64,000 bases of DNA from Pseudoscleropodium purum (Eukaryota > Streptophyta > Bryopsida > Hypnales > Brachytheciaceae), in contig OZ017797.1 in assembly GCA_963969395.1 (NCBI GenBank), forward strand, positions 7,936,001-8,000,000. The letters run 5' to 3'. The notes below the pieces were generated by a model. It ran no database searches. It was not told the origin of the DNA and saw only the letters and a program-made list of their open reading frames with translations. A program made the translations under genes and the position numbers. Shown piece after piece: positions 1 through 14,544 of the stretch (position 1 is the first letter of the stretch; every line of letters starts with the position of its first letter).

Positions 1-113
1 ACGGTCAGATTCTAAAAAAAGTAATTATTTTTTGGTTTGCCTCATGAACACAGCAAAAAAGGCAATTTTCACAGTTTTTTCGCAGAAAATGACCCTGGTC
101 CTTTAGGGGTTAA
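1..113 (+). repeat. Partial end of the TTAACCCC inverted-repeat element family
   Basis: The motif TGGTCCTTTAGGGGTTAA at 96–113 is identical to the right end of the element at 53,996–54,941. It matches, in reverse complement, the left end of the element at 20,280–21,293. The upstream bases are A/T-rich, as inside those copies. The other end of this copy would lie outside the window. Confidence 0.5.
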
Positions 114-1439
114 GCCCTTTCATCTAGGCATGAGGTTGTTGGTTGTCAACCATGTGATCTACAATGATTATCCTAAAGTATGAACCGTTAATTTATCCAT
201 CATTTTTCAATAGAAGTCATTCTTTATCTACGTGTTTTTACGTTATTTGTTCAATTCCAATGATTTTAAGTATTTTTAATGACCACCATCTTTCATTTGG
301 CAAAAATAGAATAATTTGGAGGACCAAAACGGAAAAAAAAAATTCCCTTTTAGAATTCCAACTTTTAATAAAATTTTGTTAGTGAATGAAATATATGTTT
401 TTGAGATGAATAATGTCTATTTGTAACTACATCTAGTTGTCTCTTCTACTCACTTTTATTATCTTATGGATTTTGGCACATGGGCTTGAGTAATAAAAAA
501 TTTAATGTGTGCCACCCTCTAAAAAGATGGATTTTTTTTCCTTGACTGTCATTAAACATAAACCTTCAAAATTTTGTAGCTTGACCATTATAAAGCTTTT
601 GAGACATGTATCCCGAGGGACAATATTTATTCAAATTTGGAGCATATTCTGTCATTGGATTTGTCTTAGCAAGAGTCCAAACTTCTATGACTATTGTGAA
701 CCTCAATTTGGCTAGATTCACATATTTTTGAGGGAATAGTGAAGAGACCATGAAAGACAAAGTGAGCTACACTAAATAGTGAAATTAGGTTTCCCTACAC
801 TAATTTCATGACTTTCTACATTAAATGAATATGCACTCTTATTGTAGAAGGATATAATAATGTGTGTTGTATGGGTTGGTGCATTGGTTTAAGTTTGGGT
901 TTAGAGAGCAGCATGCACCTCTATGTGGACAAGTAGTGAGTCATGAGGTAACTTTTTTAGATAAGACAACTTAATCATTAAGGCAACCTAATTTCACTAT
1001 TTAATGTAGTTAAGCCATGATGTACGTACAAATGGGGAATTTCGTAAAAATGTTGGTATTATGTTAAAATTGCAGGAAACTATTTTGGCAGAAGGCTGAA
1101 AATCTCAACAAAAAATGGGATTGTTTTTGGGAAAAAAGGTGACAGAGTTGTGAATTTTGTTGGTTTTGTGAGTGGTTCGGCATGCCTACGCCTTCCATGC
1201 ACACATAGGATAGTGTTTTTTGGCCCCATGTAGTAAGAAACTTTTTTTTGCCATTGTACAAATGACATTCAGAATAAGCCGCCATTGTACAAATGGCATT
1301 TGGAATACTGCTATTTTAAAGAAATTACCTATACAAGCATTTTTTTCACAAGCATTTTTTCAAGCCTCAAGTATTCATCTATATCATAATTCATAGTTTG
1401 GAAGTTTTAAGAGATCAAAATAATGTCAATATATGATGT

Positions 1440-1525
1440 ATTTGTAATTGTGTGGTCATATTCATATTCATATATGTATATCCATATCCATGTATTTGTG
1501 TATTCATATCCATATAGGACATGGT
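1440..1525. repeat. CATATT/CATATC microsatellite-like tract
   Basis: Short imperfect units of the type CATATT, CATATC and CATGTA follow one another on the plus strand. The tract gives long open frames on both strands with Ile/Tyr/Ser-rich predicted peptides. These are composition artefacts, not genes. Confidence 0.6.
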
Positions 1526-1649
1526 TGACGTTTATAATTTTAATACTGATTTTGCATAATCCAACTAGACTTTTTGAAATGTTGTGTCTAGTGTTTTTGA
1601 AGGAATTTATAGTGTACTTCAATTCATCTATCTTCAACTCTCAACTACT

Positions 1650-2045
1650 TTTGATACTAAGCAACGGATTGCTCAAGTCAAAGCACCAATTGTCAACCTC
1701 GCCTAGTACTCAACTTGTAGGGTGCTCTATTTCCAACCTTAAGCTAGAACTAAAGCTTGGAATGCATTTTTTTTGTCCTTTTCAAGGTTGCAACCAATAA
1801 GATTATGACACATGTCTCAAAGTAGTGAGCAAGAAAGTATGAAGTAGAGAGTGGGAGGGTAATTCTTGAATGATCAGAATTGTGAAAGACTCTAGACATT
1901 GGCTATTGGTCAAGGGTACTTTTTGGCTCCCAAAATTCACAGTAATTTCAATTCTGAGAATACAATTCTGAAATTTTTTCTACCCCCATATTTCCTATCT
2001 TCCTACATAGGGAAAAATTTCCACCACCTCATACTTGCACATGAT
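1650..2045 (+). repeat. Dispersed repeat R1, copy 1
   Basis: Shared landmarks in order are a segment reading 'ccaacctt', a 'cttttcaaggttg' block, 'gacacatgtc', a block ending near 'gactctaga', the phrase 'ggctcccaaaattcaca', and 'atttcctat' followed by 'gggaaaaattt'. The same order is seen at 22,735–23,115 on the plus strand and in reverse complement at 14,545–14,905 and 17,690–18,065. Boundaries are approximate and I see no coding potential. Confidence 0.6.
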
Positions 2046-5000
2046 CTACACCTCTGTTGTAGAAGCCGTGTCCTGTTGACAAGCACTGAAAGTGCCCATT
2101 CAACCCTTGCTTTGTTGTTGCCTGGATCAGGAATACATGTGTGAGCCTTCTTCCCATCAAACCTTAAAACTGTGTTGCATAAGACGGCAAAACATGTCCT
2201 CCCATTCTTAGATTGAAACTAGTGTATTTTTAAAATTTTTAAGGGAATCTGGATTTGGGCTGTAGATGAGAAGTAAGTGGTTGAGGTTAGGCACTTCCAA
2301 ATTTGTTTTGGTGCAAAATTTGACTTCAAGTTAGGAATCAATGTGAGTTGTATGGCCTTAAAACAAAAACCAAAAAAAACATCTTTGGCAATTTCAGTTC
2401 TTGGACTAGTGCAAAATAAGGCAACCATGTTTTGAAGAGTGATGCAAAATGGGAGATAATGCAAATTCTTGACTCAAAAAACTTCCTCTAGATAATGCAT
2501 AATTGTTGAATCAACATTTGCAAGATGCCTAAAAGTCCTTACTTATTTAACAACCATGGCACACTTGTGTCAAAACACATCAACAAACAAACAAATGCAT
2601 CATAAACCTCTCTTGGCACACTTATGAAAGTCTTAATCATACCATCTATAGCAATAAGTGGGGCAACAATTACTTCAATAGTAATGCAACCTTGATGTTT
2701 TATAATTACATCACTTGGTGATACAACAAAGGTATTTGCAAATGAAAAGTTGTTGAATTAACATATAGACGAGTAGCAACAAAATGGCAAACTCTAGTAT
2801 TCATAATCGAGGTTTGACTTTTAAAACTTTTTTACCTCCAAATTTTTTCAAGGGCTTGGTGCGGAAGATAATTTTATGATGCTATTAGTCTTTTTATTGC
2901 CTCAGAAAAAAAGTCACTGATTGAAACCTTTGTTGGAACATTGCACCTTCTTTGTCAAATATACTTAAAAAACAAAAACATGTTGCATCCATAATTGGGT
3001 TTCCCATACCTCTCAAAAAACAAAGCAAGGTACCATGTCACCAATTCCTGCAAGTGTGCATGCAGAACATGTTGCTCCTCAGCAACCGCTGGAAGGTATC
3101 AATGTCTCATGTCCATTTTCCTGTGCTTTTCCAGTCCAATAATGGGAAGTGGAATGTCAGATTTCTGCAGCTACAATCATGTCCCTCGCAAAAAAATCAC
3201 AATTTTGAGGATTGCGTTTTGTTACGTACATGAAGTTGATAACGAACATCACTGCAGCTCACAATACTAACAATGAAATTTAGAGTATACAACACTATTT
3301 GTGAAGTCTTACCACTAAATGGCAACAAAGTTGGTAATTTTATTAAAAGGTAACATGATCACTAATTGTCAACTAAATTTCCAACCCAAAGCATAAATGA
3401 GATTTTGAGATGGTTCACTTTGCACTAAATTGGTATCCAGCATTTTCAGACTCTAATTTGTCCCTGTGAGTTCTTAGAATTGGCACACTGACAAATCATC
3501 GTTGGACTGGGGATAAAAAGATTGAAATTTGATTTTATAATCACAATTTCATGAAATGTTAACATGTCATTTCGATGCATAGCAAGGTCATTCATTATTA
3601 CACCTTTTTGAAAGACTTTCGGACAAAAATATTGAACCTTTTAAGGACAACAATAATGTTTTCTCAAAAATAGTCCTTATGAGGGTCAATGTTTTCTCAA
3701 AAATAAATTGATCACATTTATAAAAAAAATTCATATGCCATACAGTGTCACAATTTTTTTTGGGATCCAATAAGGGGTGCTTCATACATGGGCCGACCAA
3801 GTCGAGAGGCCATGGAAATTCATGGCCAAACTTTGGGCAAAAGTCCAAAGAAATGAACAATAAATGGGCAATTTGATGGACTCTCAACCAAAGTTTGGAT
3901 CACCACAAAATAGTGATCCAAACTTTGATCAAGAGTCTGTCATGAGGCCATTGCCATGTAGGAGCTTGGGCTTCCATGTAGGCATTTTAGAGGGCAATAG
4001 ACTTTCAATTGTACCGCCTTGTGTGAAGGGTCAAGAGGCCAAAGTCAAAGTTTTCTTAAATTTGATTGGTGGAGGCCAATGGACTCTCAACCTTGGGCCC
4101 ATGTGTGAAGCAATCCTAAGTCTACATATGGATAATGACAATGCAACATTCTACCTAAGAATGGTTTTACTTAAGAAATCTCTTTCAATTATTACAAAAA
4201 ATTGTAAATATCCTTCAAATTAATTCACTTCTACAGTCCAACCGATTTTCTTACAATTGGAAAGGTATTGTCCAGAGCTTTCCAATGATAAATAATACAA
4301 CGAATTCAGATGAAAACTCAGGTTGTCAGATTCTATAAAATCTGAAACAAGCCTCCTACTGTGATCTTTATTCACAAAAATCACCCTCTAACAAGATGAA
4401 TATATTTTCTACATTTCTTGTTACTACACGACCTCTAAGAGACACTTTTGAGTCCACCTCGTAGTCACAGGATTGAAATAATAACACATTATGAACTTTA
4501 AGGAAAATCCTTTTACTTCATTTCTATCCCCCGCTTCTCACATGAAAGAAGTCAATGAAGCTTTTGTTTGGTGATACAGTAAACGTCTTGGACCTTGCGC
4601 GACTTCACAGGCACAGGGAGGCATATTGCATCTTTCCGTGCTTAGTGAAACGACGCCTACATAAATGCGTAGGAAAACGGAACTGAGTAGAGTGGCCAAT
4701 GCTTGCTCAAAGAACTCAAGAATTACTATAAAAGTCCTTACACTAAATTAAGAGCACAAAGAAAACTCCTATTGCCTTTCAGTCCGCAGTTAGAAGAATA
4801 GAAGAGTAGGGCACAAGGAATGACTCACCAGAACAAATACAATCAAAGTCTCGTGAAATTTCTGCATCAGCAAAATTGCACAAGTTGTGCAGTGCCGGCC
4901 CTTTCACCCTCACGTGGTCCCTGTTCTTTAGATATTCCTTCACATCAAAACAAATAATTTAACAATGTGCTCTGAATTCTGAAGCTTTGGAGCAGTGACT

Positions 5001-5695
5001 AGCATGAAACCTAGCTTAGGGCATGGTAGTTTGAATGTAAAATAGCATGGAATTGCCCAGAAGAGGTTATGAAATTGGAACTCTTTATAAATTGGAGCTC
5101 TTTATATATTCTCTAACAAAGAATCATCTCAGCCCAATGATATCATAGGACGGATCACAGGGGAAAACAATATTGAGGTTATACATAAATTACAGGAGCC
5201 GCCTACAAAATTTGGCCTTCTGCGAATTAAATAAACAATTCCAGGGAGCTTATAGTTCTGGCCTGCTGGATTCGAAACTAAATAACAACTGAAGAGGGAA
5301 ACAAGGGGACGTACCACACGAACCACACTCCACAGAGTAAAACCAGAAATAATGAAACTCAGACGTCCGCATCTTAAGTGAATTGGTGCAGTGAAATGTG
5401 GCTTGTAACGTCTGAAACATGTCGGTGGACTTGAAGTCCAGTTTTCTTCAATTCATTCTCAACACCGGGAGACTCCAGTGCATACCATGACCTCCACGTC
5501 TTCTAGGCAATTGATCTCCATGCTATTTGCACGCAATGATCTCAAACTGCTTGCTCATGCACGCAGAATACAGGTCTTCACGTCATCCAGGGCTTATGGA
5601 GGCCTGGTTCCCAAATAACCAATACCGGTATTGAAGTGGTTTGAGAAGGGGTTGAGTTGATTGAGTGTGGGGTCTTGCACAAACCGATTCTCGAG

Positions 5696-8600
5696 TCACG
5701 GCAAGGACAGGAGTTCTTCTTCCTTCTTCTTTTTGAGTTCGCTCACGATAAAGTTCAAAGCGTATTGGCATCTGTCAGCATCCATTTGAAAAATCATTAG
5801 TTGGACAGGCGAATAAACGATATCCACAATGAAATACACGTAGATTTGATAGGAAGAAAATTATCTGACAGCATCTTCAGTATAGGATGGTATTTGAACT
5901 CCAGGATTGAGAAACAGCAGAAGGGGAAACTTACTTCCACGGCATGTGGTCGATAAACATAGATGGAGAAATAACAAGGTCCTTGAACTTCGTCCGATCT
6001 GCCAGGACAACACTATATTTGGAGTTTCTTTCTGCTTGCCATGAGTTCCAGAATGAGGTCCACCAGGATACCGCTCGATTCTCTTCCTTGTGAAGGTGTA
6101 ACACCAGCCCGGGGAGATACATTTCGACTGGATTAAGCTCCTGCAATTTTGCACCTGTCTCTTCACATGAAATGTTCAAAAAACCTGAACCCATTTCCAT
6201 GGAAATCCCATTCTGCTGCAAGTTCGATTCTCTACGCCTACTTTCGTTGTTGGAGCCTCCTCTGCATTCATTCTCGTATGACGGCATTTCCATGTCTACT
6301 GAAACAAACTGTCCATCGCCAGCTCCTATGAGGGTGGTACCCATGTCCTCTGCATATAAAAGAATTTAGTTAGGGACGGAAAATGAAATAATCCAATTGA
6401 GATGAAGTGAACTGAGTGCGACAGAGAAGATCATAGTAACATTCTGAAGATGCAAAAGTACCTACTCTTAAAAGAAAAGTAAATAATGTTGCAGCTAATA
6501 ATCTCTGACCAGAGGTAGCACAATATCCATGCTCGTGTGATTGAAGATTCACCTGTCACTCGATTTGGACCATTCAGGGCCAATGGAATAGGAGGGTCAA
6601 GCCTCGTCATCGACTCGACATAACGCTCAACTTTCCAGTTTATATCAGTGGCGTTCTGGCGTTCATTCCTAAGCCTTGTCATCAGTTTGACATAACGCTC
6701 GACTTCTGAACTGATAACAGTGGCCTTGTGGTGTTGAGACATTCTGAACATACAAAAGCAAGTATGTGCACACAGGAACACTCCGCCTTTGAACATGTAT
6801 GGCAGCCGTTGAATCTTTCTTAGCTCTGACCATTTCTTCATTCTCGACGTCAAAGGCGATAGAGTTCTATCAATACTGCTGTGGCTGTCAAATGAAAACA
6901 TACCGGAAAAACGACCGGATGCACTGCAAGAATTGTCTGTACTAGAAGTTAACGAACGTTCGCCTTCCAGTTCCGTATGTGCACTGTGAGCTCTTTCTCG
7001 TTTAGTATCGTCTGATAAAGCCTGCAGAGCTCTAGCCCTCAAACGCATTACCGATGCCACAGAAAGACGGGATGCAAATTCATCATGGCAAACCACGCTG
7101 CATATAGCATCATAGGAATGTCAGAGTAATGAGACGTGTTGATGGATAAATGTAATGATTAGAACTAACGAATGATTATAAGCAATCTAATAATTTGCAG
7201 ATACAAAACCATCTCCATAGCATGAGACTAATAGCACAACTAACCTGGTGACAAAACCTTTACAAGCCTCCGCTAAGTGTTCGTCCATACATGGTAGAAG
7301 ACCGTAAGCGTAAACACGCAATTTTGGATACCGCCTACGTAACTGCCACATGCCCCCCAAATATGCATCAGAACATATCTATGTGCACCCTAACAATAAT
7401 CTCCACTATAATACTGAGCTACGGGTGTCAGGTACAAACGGTTCTTGTGGCAAGTACACAAAATAAGAATCCTAGAACATGAAACGACCCGATATGTACA
7501 TCAAAATCAATAAGAACATTCAAAAACGCCCTTCCGATAACAACCCAGGAAGACAAGATACAAGAGAAGAAAATTCAACTCAATTTACTATAGCCAGAAA
7601 CGAAAGTTTTCAACATAACAGGTTGAAAAATCTAGGACGACTAAGAAATTAGAATCTTGAAAATAAGACAACTTGTATCTTTTGTGCTTACCCGCAATCC
7701 TGTAAGAGCACAAATTGAACCTCCTAGTGAGTGTCCAACAAATCGCAGATCATAGTTTTTATGAGTTCCCTCGGGACCCAACAGTTCTGAAAGCAGACCG
7801 GTTCTTCTCGGCGACCCTTTCTCTGGGAAATCATTTTGAGCAATACATTAGAGATAACTTGCAATCATCTGGAAGAGACTCTTTCAGCTCACCCACCTAC
7901 TCCATAATGTTGTCCACAGATAAACTATGTTGGTGTAGGACAATGTCAAAAATGCCCTATATGGTGGGTCAATGTACTTCACTACCTCATAAATCAGGTA
8001 TGCATACAAACATTTATTAAAATCTTTCATAATGCCCAGAGGCAAAGAGATGCTTTTCACACAATACCTATGCGACCCTCATTAAACCCAGAGTTGGCGT
8101 CATCGTCATCCTTATCAATCTCCTCTGCGAGCTTGCGTGCTGCTTCAATGATACCCCGATGTGCATAATGTTTCCCCAGAGGCTTCCCTTCGTTTGAAAC
8201 CTGTGGGCTTCTGCAGTTGACGATAAACGGCAATGAGTAAACTATTGATAAATCCCCACCTTGTTCCCTGCAATATATGTAAGTACGGGAGACAAGCATC
8301 CCTTCAGAACGCACATAGGTCTTGAGAGCGAAATTCACAAATCACTCCGTATCTGCATCAGGGTCTTTTCAAACCGGTTAAGAGGCTGCGCTCTTAGTCC
8401 TGGTAATCTGGTCGAAGGACCGTATTCACTATTGTACAAAAGCGGTAATATTTAACGGATGCTAAATGCAAGTCCTTACTTCCGCAAATCAAGAAAATCC
8501 GAATCGGAAAGATGAGTTTCTCGGCTTAGCCCATCGGTAAGTAAATCCTCAAGGGTCTCAGTCCCACGTACTGCCACCACTATGGTTTGAAGTTCCTTCA

Positions 8601-11600
8601 AAATCACCACGAAGTATGCCGACTCTCTATCGGTCTTCAGCGGTCATGCAAGAGTAAAAAAAAGTTCGTCAACACGAGAGCAAGATTGCAGTCCAGTGTC
8701 AAATACTTGAACACATTACAAACTAGAGCCAAACTATGTAAACAATTTAATATTCACATCCTTTTGAAGCATATCCCCATCAAACCAGGTATTCTTCGCG
8801 CAGAGGAGCCCGCAAGCTTTGATTTTGGACAGAACAGACTCAACCAAGTTTCTAACGTGATTTCTTCCAATTTCAGCAAGATGATACAAATGTAGCAGAA
8901 AATGCAGTAACCTGGAGATGACACAAAGTGAAGAAGAATTAGAGATTACCTGTAACACCCGACCCTCACGCAAGATATCTTCAGGAGCCAACCTTGCATG
9001 TCGAACAAACGCAGCTGCGTGACCCCTTAACAGGTTATCTCCCTTCAAAACTGGACGCCTGTCAGCAAAAAAGTAACACCTCAGTGTTGTCCTTTCCAAT
9101 GAAACCCGGTGAAAAACTTGTATGCGCGTAATGAAGTTTGGTATAACAAAACCCTTGTAAAACGTAAGTACATGTAGAGATGCACAAACTACCACCCACT
9201 TCATTGTTCTCCGTTCAAATCCCCAGTTCAGTAAATCATTCACAAAGAGGAGAATAGAACGACTTGTTAAAGACCAAGCTGTTGCTCACTCCTCGATAGA
9301 GGTTGCCCAAGGTTGTTCATTCTGGTATAAATTCGCAGAGACAACTATGGACATTCCGGAAAGCAATAGCTAGACTTCCCTACTGCACGCCCGAACACAT
9401 AGTAAGATTTGAATTCTTCCAGTAAAGAGTATTTAGATCTCACGAAATCCGTGGTACATAAAACTGTTGTAGTGTAACGCACGAGATCAGTGCATGCGGG
9501 GTTAATTTTCTATAGTGAAATTGCAGACATATACCTTGCAAAATAGTTGAAGGTGGTTAAAATAGAAATCAATAATGCGGACAAGGGTTACTACTGGAAT
9601 GGACTTTACCTGCTACGATTCCAGAAGGAACAACACCCCTGGCTGTATAGCCACGGCAAAAAAAAGCAATAAGGATAGCGTCCAATTTCAAGCAATGGTC
9701 CCTGGAAAGAAGAACAGTTAGCGCAATTTACATGGAAAAGATGCACTAGAAACCTCTTTCGACAACTACAGCAGAGAAAGAGCAAGAATAGACCTTTGCT
9801 CAGAATGGGCAGAGGTTTCGTGTACAGCAGAGACGCGGTCACAGTAACTAGCACTCATCACGTATATCATCAAAATATTCATGAGATAAATAGATAGAAT
9901 TAGATGGTGCAAGTGACAACGAAGGAGGCATTCACCGTATATGCTGCGACAGCGTATTGGTGAAGAATGCTGGCTTCCCGAAGTACATGTTCAGGTACAG
10001 ACTCTTTCATTTCCTTTACAACTGGAACTTCTTTACCGCGCAGCAACAGTGACACCCCTGATAAACATCCAAGAGATCGAATTTGTATCATGAATAAGAT
10101 AGGTCATATTGTGAAAAGACATACCCTGCTTCGTCAATAAGTTCATCTAGTGATAAAATTTGTTGACCGTACCTCTCTAAGTTCGATCCTATCATATTAC
10201 AGGATATGGAGAATAATGTACAGAGACTAATAATTAAGTAGTCCATTCACTAGGGCAGAAATGATTGGCCTCAAAATTCGATCAGATCGAGGACTTATTG
10301 ACATTTATGCTCTGCACAAGTATGCCCAAGTGCTATGAGCTGCAGAAGAATTCACCTAACATAAATCACGAACATGGTTCTAAGGATACAATTACGATGA
10401 TGAAAAAAGACGAGAATGGCATTTCAGACGCTGAATATATCAAACATTCGACATAAAATTTCAAAAGGCAGGGTGGACTATACCAGCTAACGCTTCCAAA
10501 TGGCTGCAGCCTTCAGCTCGATAAGAAACCAGTTCACCCAATAAGGAGGCGACAGAGTACACTTCCCCGCCCCGCTCTTTTACACTGGGCCATACATAAA
10601 ATTCACTGTTGGATTAATACAGCTGTGCGAGTATAGTGATTGTGAACTAAATAGTGTGAATTTCACATCTAATACAGGATCGACCAATCAAGAACATAAT
10701 CGTAGGACTGATGCAGAATGTACAGGTCTGAATGACAGCTTCTTAACGATCTCAAGATCGGCTACTGAGAGGACTCTAGAGTACCAAGGAGTAAGACAAA
10801 CCAGCTATATCAAGCGCAAGCACATCATCTGGGCTGTGGAGGCATCCGTGGAATCGAAATTTAGTTCACATATCCTTTCGGATCCGCACAAGAAGAGCAT
10901 ATTTTTAAGCTATCATACAGAAGCCAATCCCTTGAACGTCCCCCAAAGTTTTGACTCCCAGAAATTGTATTGTACTTTACAGCAGGCTGATTTTAATCTA
11001 AAAGGGTGCACACATGAAAACTGCATTTCCCAAACCATCTGCCAGATCCTTAAATAGGTGAGCAGGCATAAAGGATGAAATGAAGGATTGTGGACGTACA
11101 GATAACGGTATCGTCCCATGCAGCAAAGAGCTTGACGGATGTAGGAACGGAAGGCCTCGCTGTAGTGAGCTTTCCATGCATCATTGCTCGTGTACAGAGC
11201 TCGCCATGACATAACTTCAGAGCCCAAGAACCATCCCAGGACCACCACTGCCAGACCAACCACTGGTAAAATCATGAGAAGGATCTCCAGCCGCTTCTCA
11301 GTGCTACCTGCCATACACATTTAGCAAATTACAGTTTGGTTAGGAAACTTTATGTTCATTCACATGATGGTGACCGTTGATATCCTATCACCTTTGCTTC
11401 ACCCATTAAACGACCAAGGACTCATAGTTTATCACTGTGAGGTATGTAATTCAGAAGAGTTCAATATCACCGGACCGATACTCACCAGGCTTTACTTTAT
11501 CATTGTTTTGAACAATAAGACATGCAGCCACAACTTGGAAAATCAAAACCAATGTGCCAAGGCGGTTCCACCACCGCCATAGTCTGAACCATCGCTGCTC

Positions 11601-12392
11601 CCAAAGTCCAAAACCAAAAATCAGACATAATGCCTACATTCACCTTTGAAAGACTCCACTCACCCATACCTCCTGACGTTACAAACCGAATTCAAGATAT
11701 CTCAAGTAACACAAAGAGTCGACGAAGGAAGAAAAGAAAACATCTGCCGTAAAGCAAGTGGTTCCACAAAGTCTCTATTTCAGAAAGGAAGCCCGCTCGC
11801 ACAAACTCACGATACATTTTGTGACAAGGGTTGCATGAAGGTATGCTGGAGATTCCTAAGAAAAGGACAGTAATGAAAAATAATGAATGGAAAATACAAA
11901 GTCTTTATTGAAGGTAGAAATGCTTACCCGCCGATCCGTTTCAGTTGACTTGCTGACACTTTCGCCGTCACCAGAGATTTGACTTGGCTTCACAGCATTC
12001 ATAACTGATGCCGTCATGGCTTGGATACACCCATTGATAATGAGCCATATCAGCCTGAAGAATGATGCAAACGCTAGCAATTTTACACTTACAACCAAAG
12101 CTGTAGGGTATTTGGAGTGCAGTGCCGCAACAGCGACATACACACCGAGTGCGACTAATGTTACATATATCAGAATCGGAATTAAAATTATGACTCTGAT
12201 AGCCTTCAAGAATTGAAGCAAAGGCTTCTTTGATGAAGACTCTCCCATGCTGAGACATGTGTCTACTGAGTCAATCCCATGAACATTACCAGGCTTGTAC
12301 TGCCCAATATGTACACAAGCCTGTTCAATTCTCAGAAACTCGCTTCCCCCGTAAAGACTCGGTTGCCATCTGCACGCAGAGAAGTAAGTCAT
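5696..12392 (-). CDS. sn1-specific diacylglycerol lipase-like protein (class 3 lipase), multi-exon
   Basis: Predicted membrane-anchored serine lipase that hydrolyses the sn-1 ester of diacylglycerol. Exon order on the minus strand: ~12,392–11,930 (two hydrophobic helices), ~11,600–11,489 (third helix), ~11,330–11,060 (fourth helix, then an ALCC motif), ~10,590–10,490 (EVYSVASLLGELVSYRAEG), ~10,070–9,900, ~9,700–9,610 (GPLLEIGRYPY), ~9,063–8,950 (RGHAAAFVRHARL), ~8,606–8,480 (VVAVRGTETLEDLLTDG), ~8,210–8,057 (HYAHRGIIEAARKL), ~7,826–7,690 (GHSLGG nucleophile elbow), 7,353–7,245, 7,098–6,553, 6,349–5,935 (SPSMFIDHMPW) and 5,771–5,696. The last two exons join in phase 2 and end in a Lys/Glu-rich tail with TGA. 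The four-helix N-terminus plus GxSxG core matches the DAGL family. The catalytic Ser is visible; Asp and His were not assigned individually. The start at 12,392 is the first in-frame ATG before the first helix and is uncertain. Internal exon edges are approximate. Confidence 0.85.
6600..6725 (-). repeat. Duplicated ERYV..MTRL segment within a lipase exon
   Basis: The exon 7,098–6,553 contains two copies of a short block, VERYVKLMTRL and VERYVESMTRL, whose starts are about 23 residues apart. A second pair of similar sequences, 'ttcagaatgt' preceded by a T-rich run (minus strand, near 6,740 and 6,440), lies about 300 bp apart. This suggests a local duplication. Part of this open frame may actually be intron. 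Confidence 0.45.
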
Positions 12393-14300
12393 TCTCGAAT
12401 GGTATTTGACTGCTCCTGATGTCCGAATAGAATTCAAAACTAACGATGAATTCCAGTATTATTCTGAACCTCACAAAAATCACAACTAACGGGGCATACG
12501 TGGGTGAATTCCAAATCTCCTGCACCTGTAAGAGCATTCAGTCGGTTCGAAGGCTTATGACATTCAAAGACAGGAAAGAGAAACTCTAAAGTGACCATGA
12601 GGCTGAAAGTCATGAAAGAACGTTCTTCAAACACTCCGTGACATCTATGCGAACCGCGTGACTAGCTCTTATGCCCTCATAACGAAATTGGAAATTCACC
12701 ACCTTCAAAAAAGAAAGAAAACGAATACGACAGAACTTGATATGGAAAGCCGGTATAGCTAACCTTTCACAACCAATCCTGCCAACCTACTCAGTGATCG
12801 TACAACGAGGGACATCAATCTCTTAGTACTAGTACATTAATTCACAAAGAGAGCCTTCGTCTGGAAGTGCGAATACTCTGATGAGGACACTGAATCACTG
12901 AAGCTTTCTAAAACTCTCATGACTCCGGGGCAACAAAATACCGCTTCAAACAATCGCAGTGCTTGACAATCTCTCCCCACACACCCAGTTGAGACCTGTA
13001 CGCGAATTTCTGAAGTACGAAAGAAGTAAGCAATACTGATTCTAATTATACCCTCGACTATTTCCAGTACGCATCCCTACAACGACCTCAAATCGATCGA
13101 AAACACAAAACCATTGATCCAAATCAACATAACAAGCCTTCACAGGTGTGATAAGGCAACCTCCATAGCCACCCTTCCGTTGCAAGCGCGGAGGAAAAAA
13201 CCTGCAGAACTGACCCTGAAATTCCCTGAACTCAGTGCGAGTACCCCACATCCACATGTCCCGAGGCTCCGCGTGACAGAACTGCCAAAGAGGTACGTCT
13301 CTCTGCAGCCAGCAAAGGGTCCCAGCACCATGCCACAAAACGCGGCTTACAGGCCGACACCCACATAAACACTGACCTACGAACCCACTGCCGGATGGTA
13401 AAACTCGAATCTCACAAACCTCCCCAACGCCAAAAATTCTCACCCTCGCAAACTCCTCCATCGCCTCTCCTCCAACTCCGGCGACAAATTCCTAAAACCA
13501 ATAGTGTACCGTCCAAGATTCCCCACGGGACTCACTCACCAGCTGATGGGACCCAATCTGTCGACGTTCAACAACCTTCGCTGGACGGAGCTTTCGGCGC
13601 ACATTCCATTGCAATCTGGTCCAGGACGAGGCCGCCAAAATTTTGAAACCCCGAATTGGAACCCAAACAGTTTGAAATTCAAATCACAGATGGGGATGCC
13701 GAAACTCGTCCCGTGGGTTTCAATAATCTCCTCTTCGATCCCCGAAACCTCTTATTCACAACTTGGGATCCCGAAGACAACTGCAAAGACGGATGTGAAA
13801 GTGGAGAAGACGAAGAAGACGAAGAAGACGAGGTAAAGCTTATTAGTTCTCCGAGTGCAGCTTTGTTGATATTTTCTTTCTTCGTTCTTCCTTCATCCTT
13901 CATGATGCGGCTGCGGCTGCGCCTGCTGCTTCTGCTTCTGTTGCTTCTGTGCTTGTTCTTCCATCGCCATCATCACCACGGCTGCGTGTATTGATTGACA
14001 GCAGTTGGACTGAGTGTGGGCTTTCAATGCGACGGAGTCCGGCCATAGACGTGTAATAAGGTAGTCAATTTTTATTATCTCCCCGGCATTCTTTTGGGTT
14101 TCCTCGTGAACGTGTTTAAGAGGATTTTAAAATTTTACTGCCTTCCAGGGGAGAGCGCCATTCCCAAGGAGCCGGCAGCATTACGGGACCGCCGTCACGC
14201 TGCTGAGTGCTGACCACTGTTGCGCGAGGCCTCAGTAGGGCCAGTAATGGGAGCCACGTCTACAGTGTAGGCAGTTCGCTTTTGTTTTTGTTTTTGTTTT
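12393..14300. other. Lipase 5' flank / possible 5' UTR exons
   Basis: GC content rises toward 13.0–14.2 kb, as expected near a promoter. Open frames occur on both strands here (for example 13,042–13,461 minus and 13,656–13,994 plus) but none resembles a known protein. The tract at 13,800–13,830 is a GAAGAC-type simple repeat encoding Glu/Asp runs. 13,905–13,960 is a CTG/CTT-type simple repeat encoding Leu/Arg runs. A non-coding first exon of the lipase gene is plausible but I could not place it. Confidence 0.4.
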
Positions 14301-14544
14301 TTTAAGGGGGGGTTTAGGGGAAAAAATCAAAATGGGCGATTTGCGTTTAGGTGTAAGGTAAGGTAGTCTGCTCATAAAGCGACCATTTAAGAGCGGATTG
14401 CCTTTGGGGGAAGCTAAACTCTTTGAAACAATTTTCAGCAAATTTTCAGAGGAAGAAAAATGGAGATGGCATCTAACCATGTTTCATATTTTTTTTGGAC
14501 CTTTGTGGAATTAAGGTGGAAGCACTAATAACCAATCAAATAAG

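Larger units (their letters stand above)
1..5695. other. AT-rich intergenic region with repeat debris
   Basis: No open frame here shows recognisable protein similarity, codon structure or credible splice sites. The stretch is strongly A/T-rich with frequent poly-A and poly-T runs. It contains the end of one inverted-repeat element and one copy of a dispersed repeat, both listed separately. From about 4.4 kb onward the base composition becomes more mixed, consistent with approaching the 3' side of the lipase gene on the minus strand. Confidence 0.6.

Noticed and set aside
13042..13461. Open frame of 139 codons upstream of the lipase
   Set aside because: Overlaps frames on the other strand, is rich in Cys/Trp/Gly from GC composition and resembles no known protein; more likely leader or promoter DNA.
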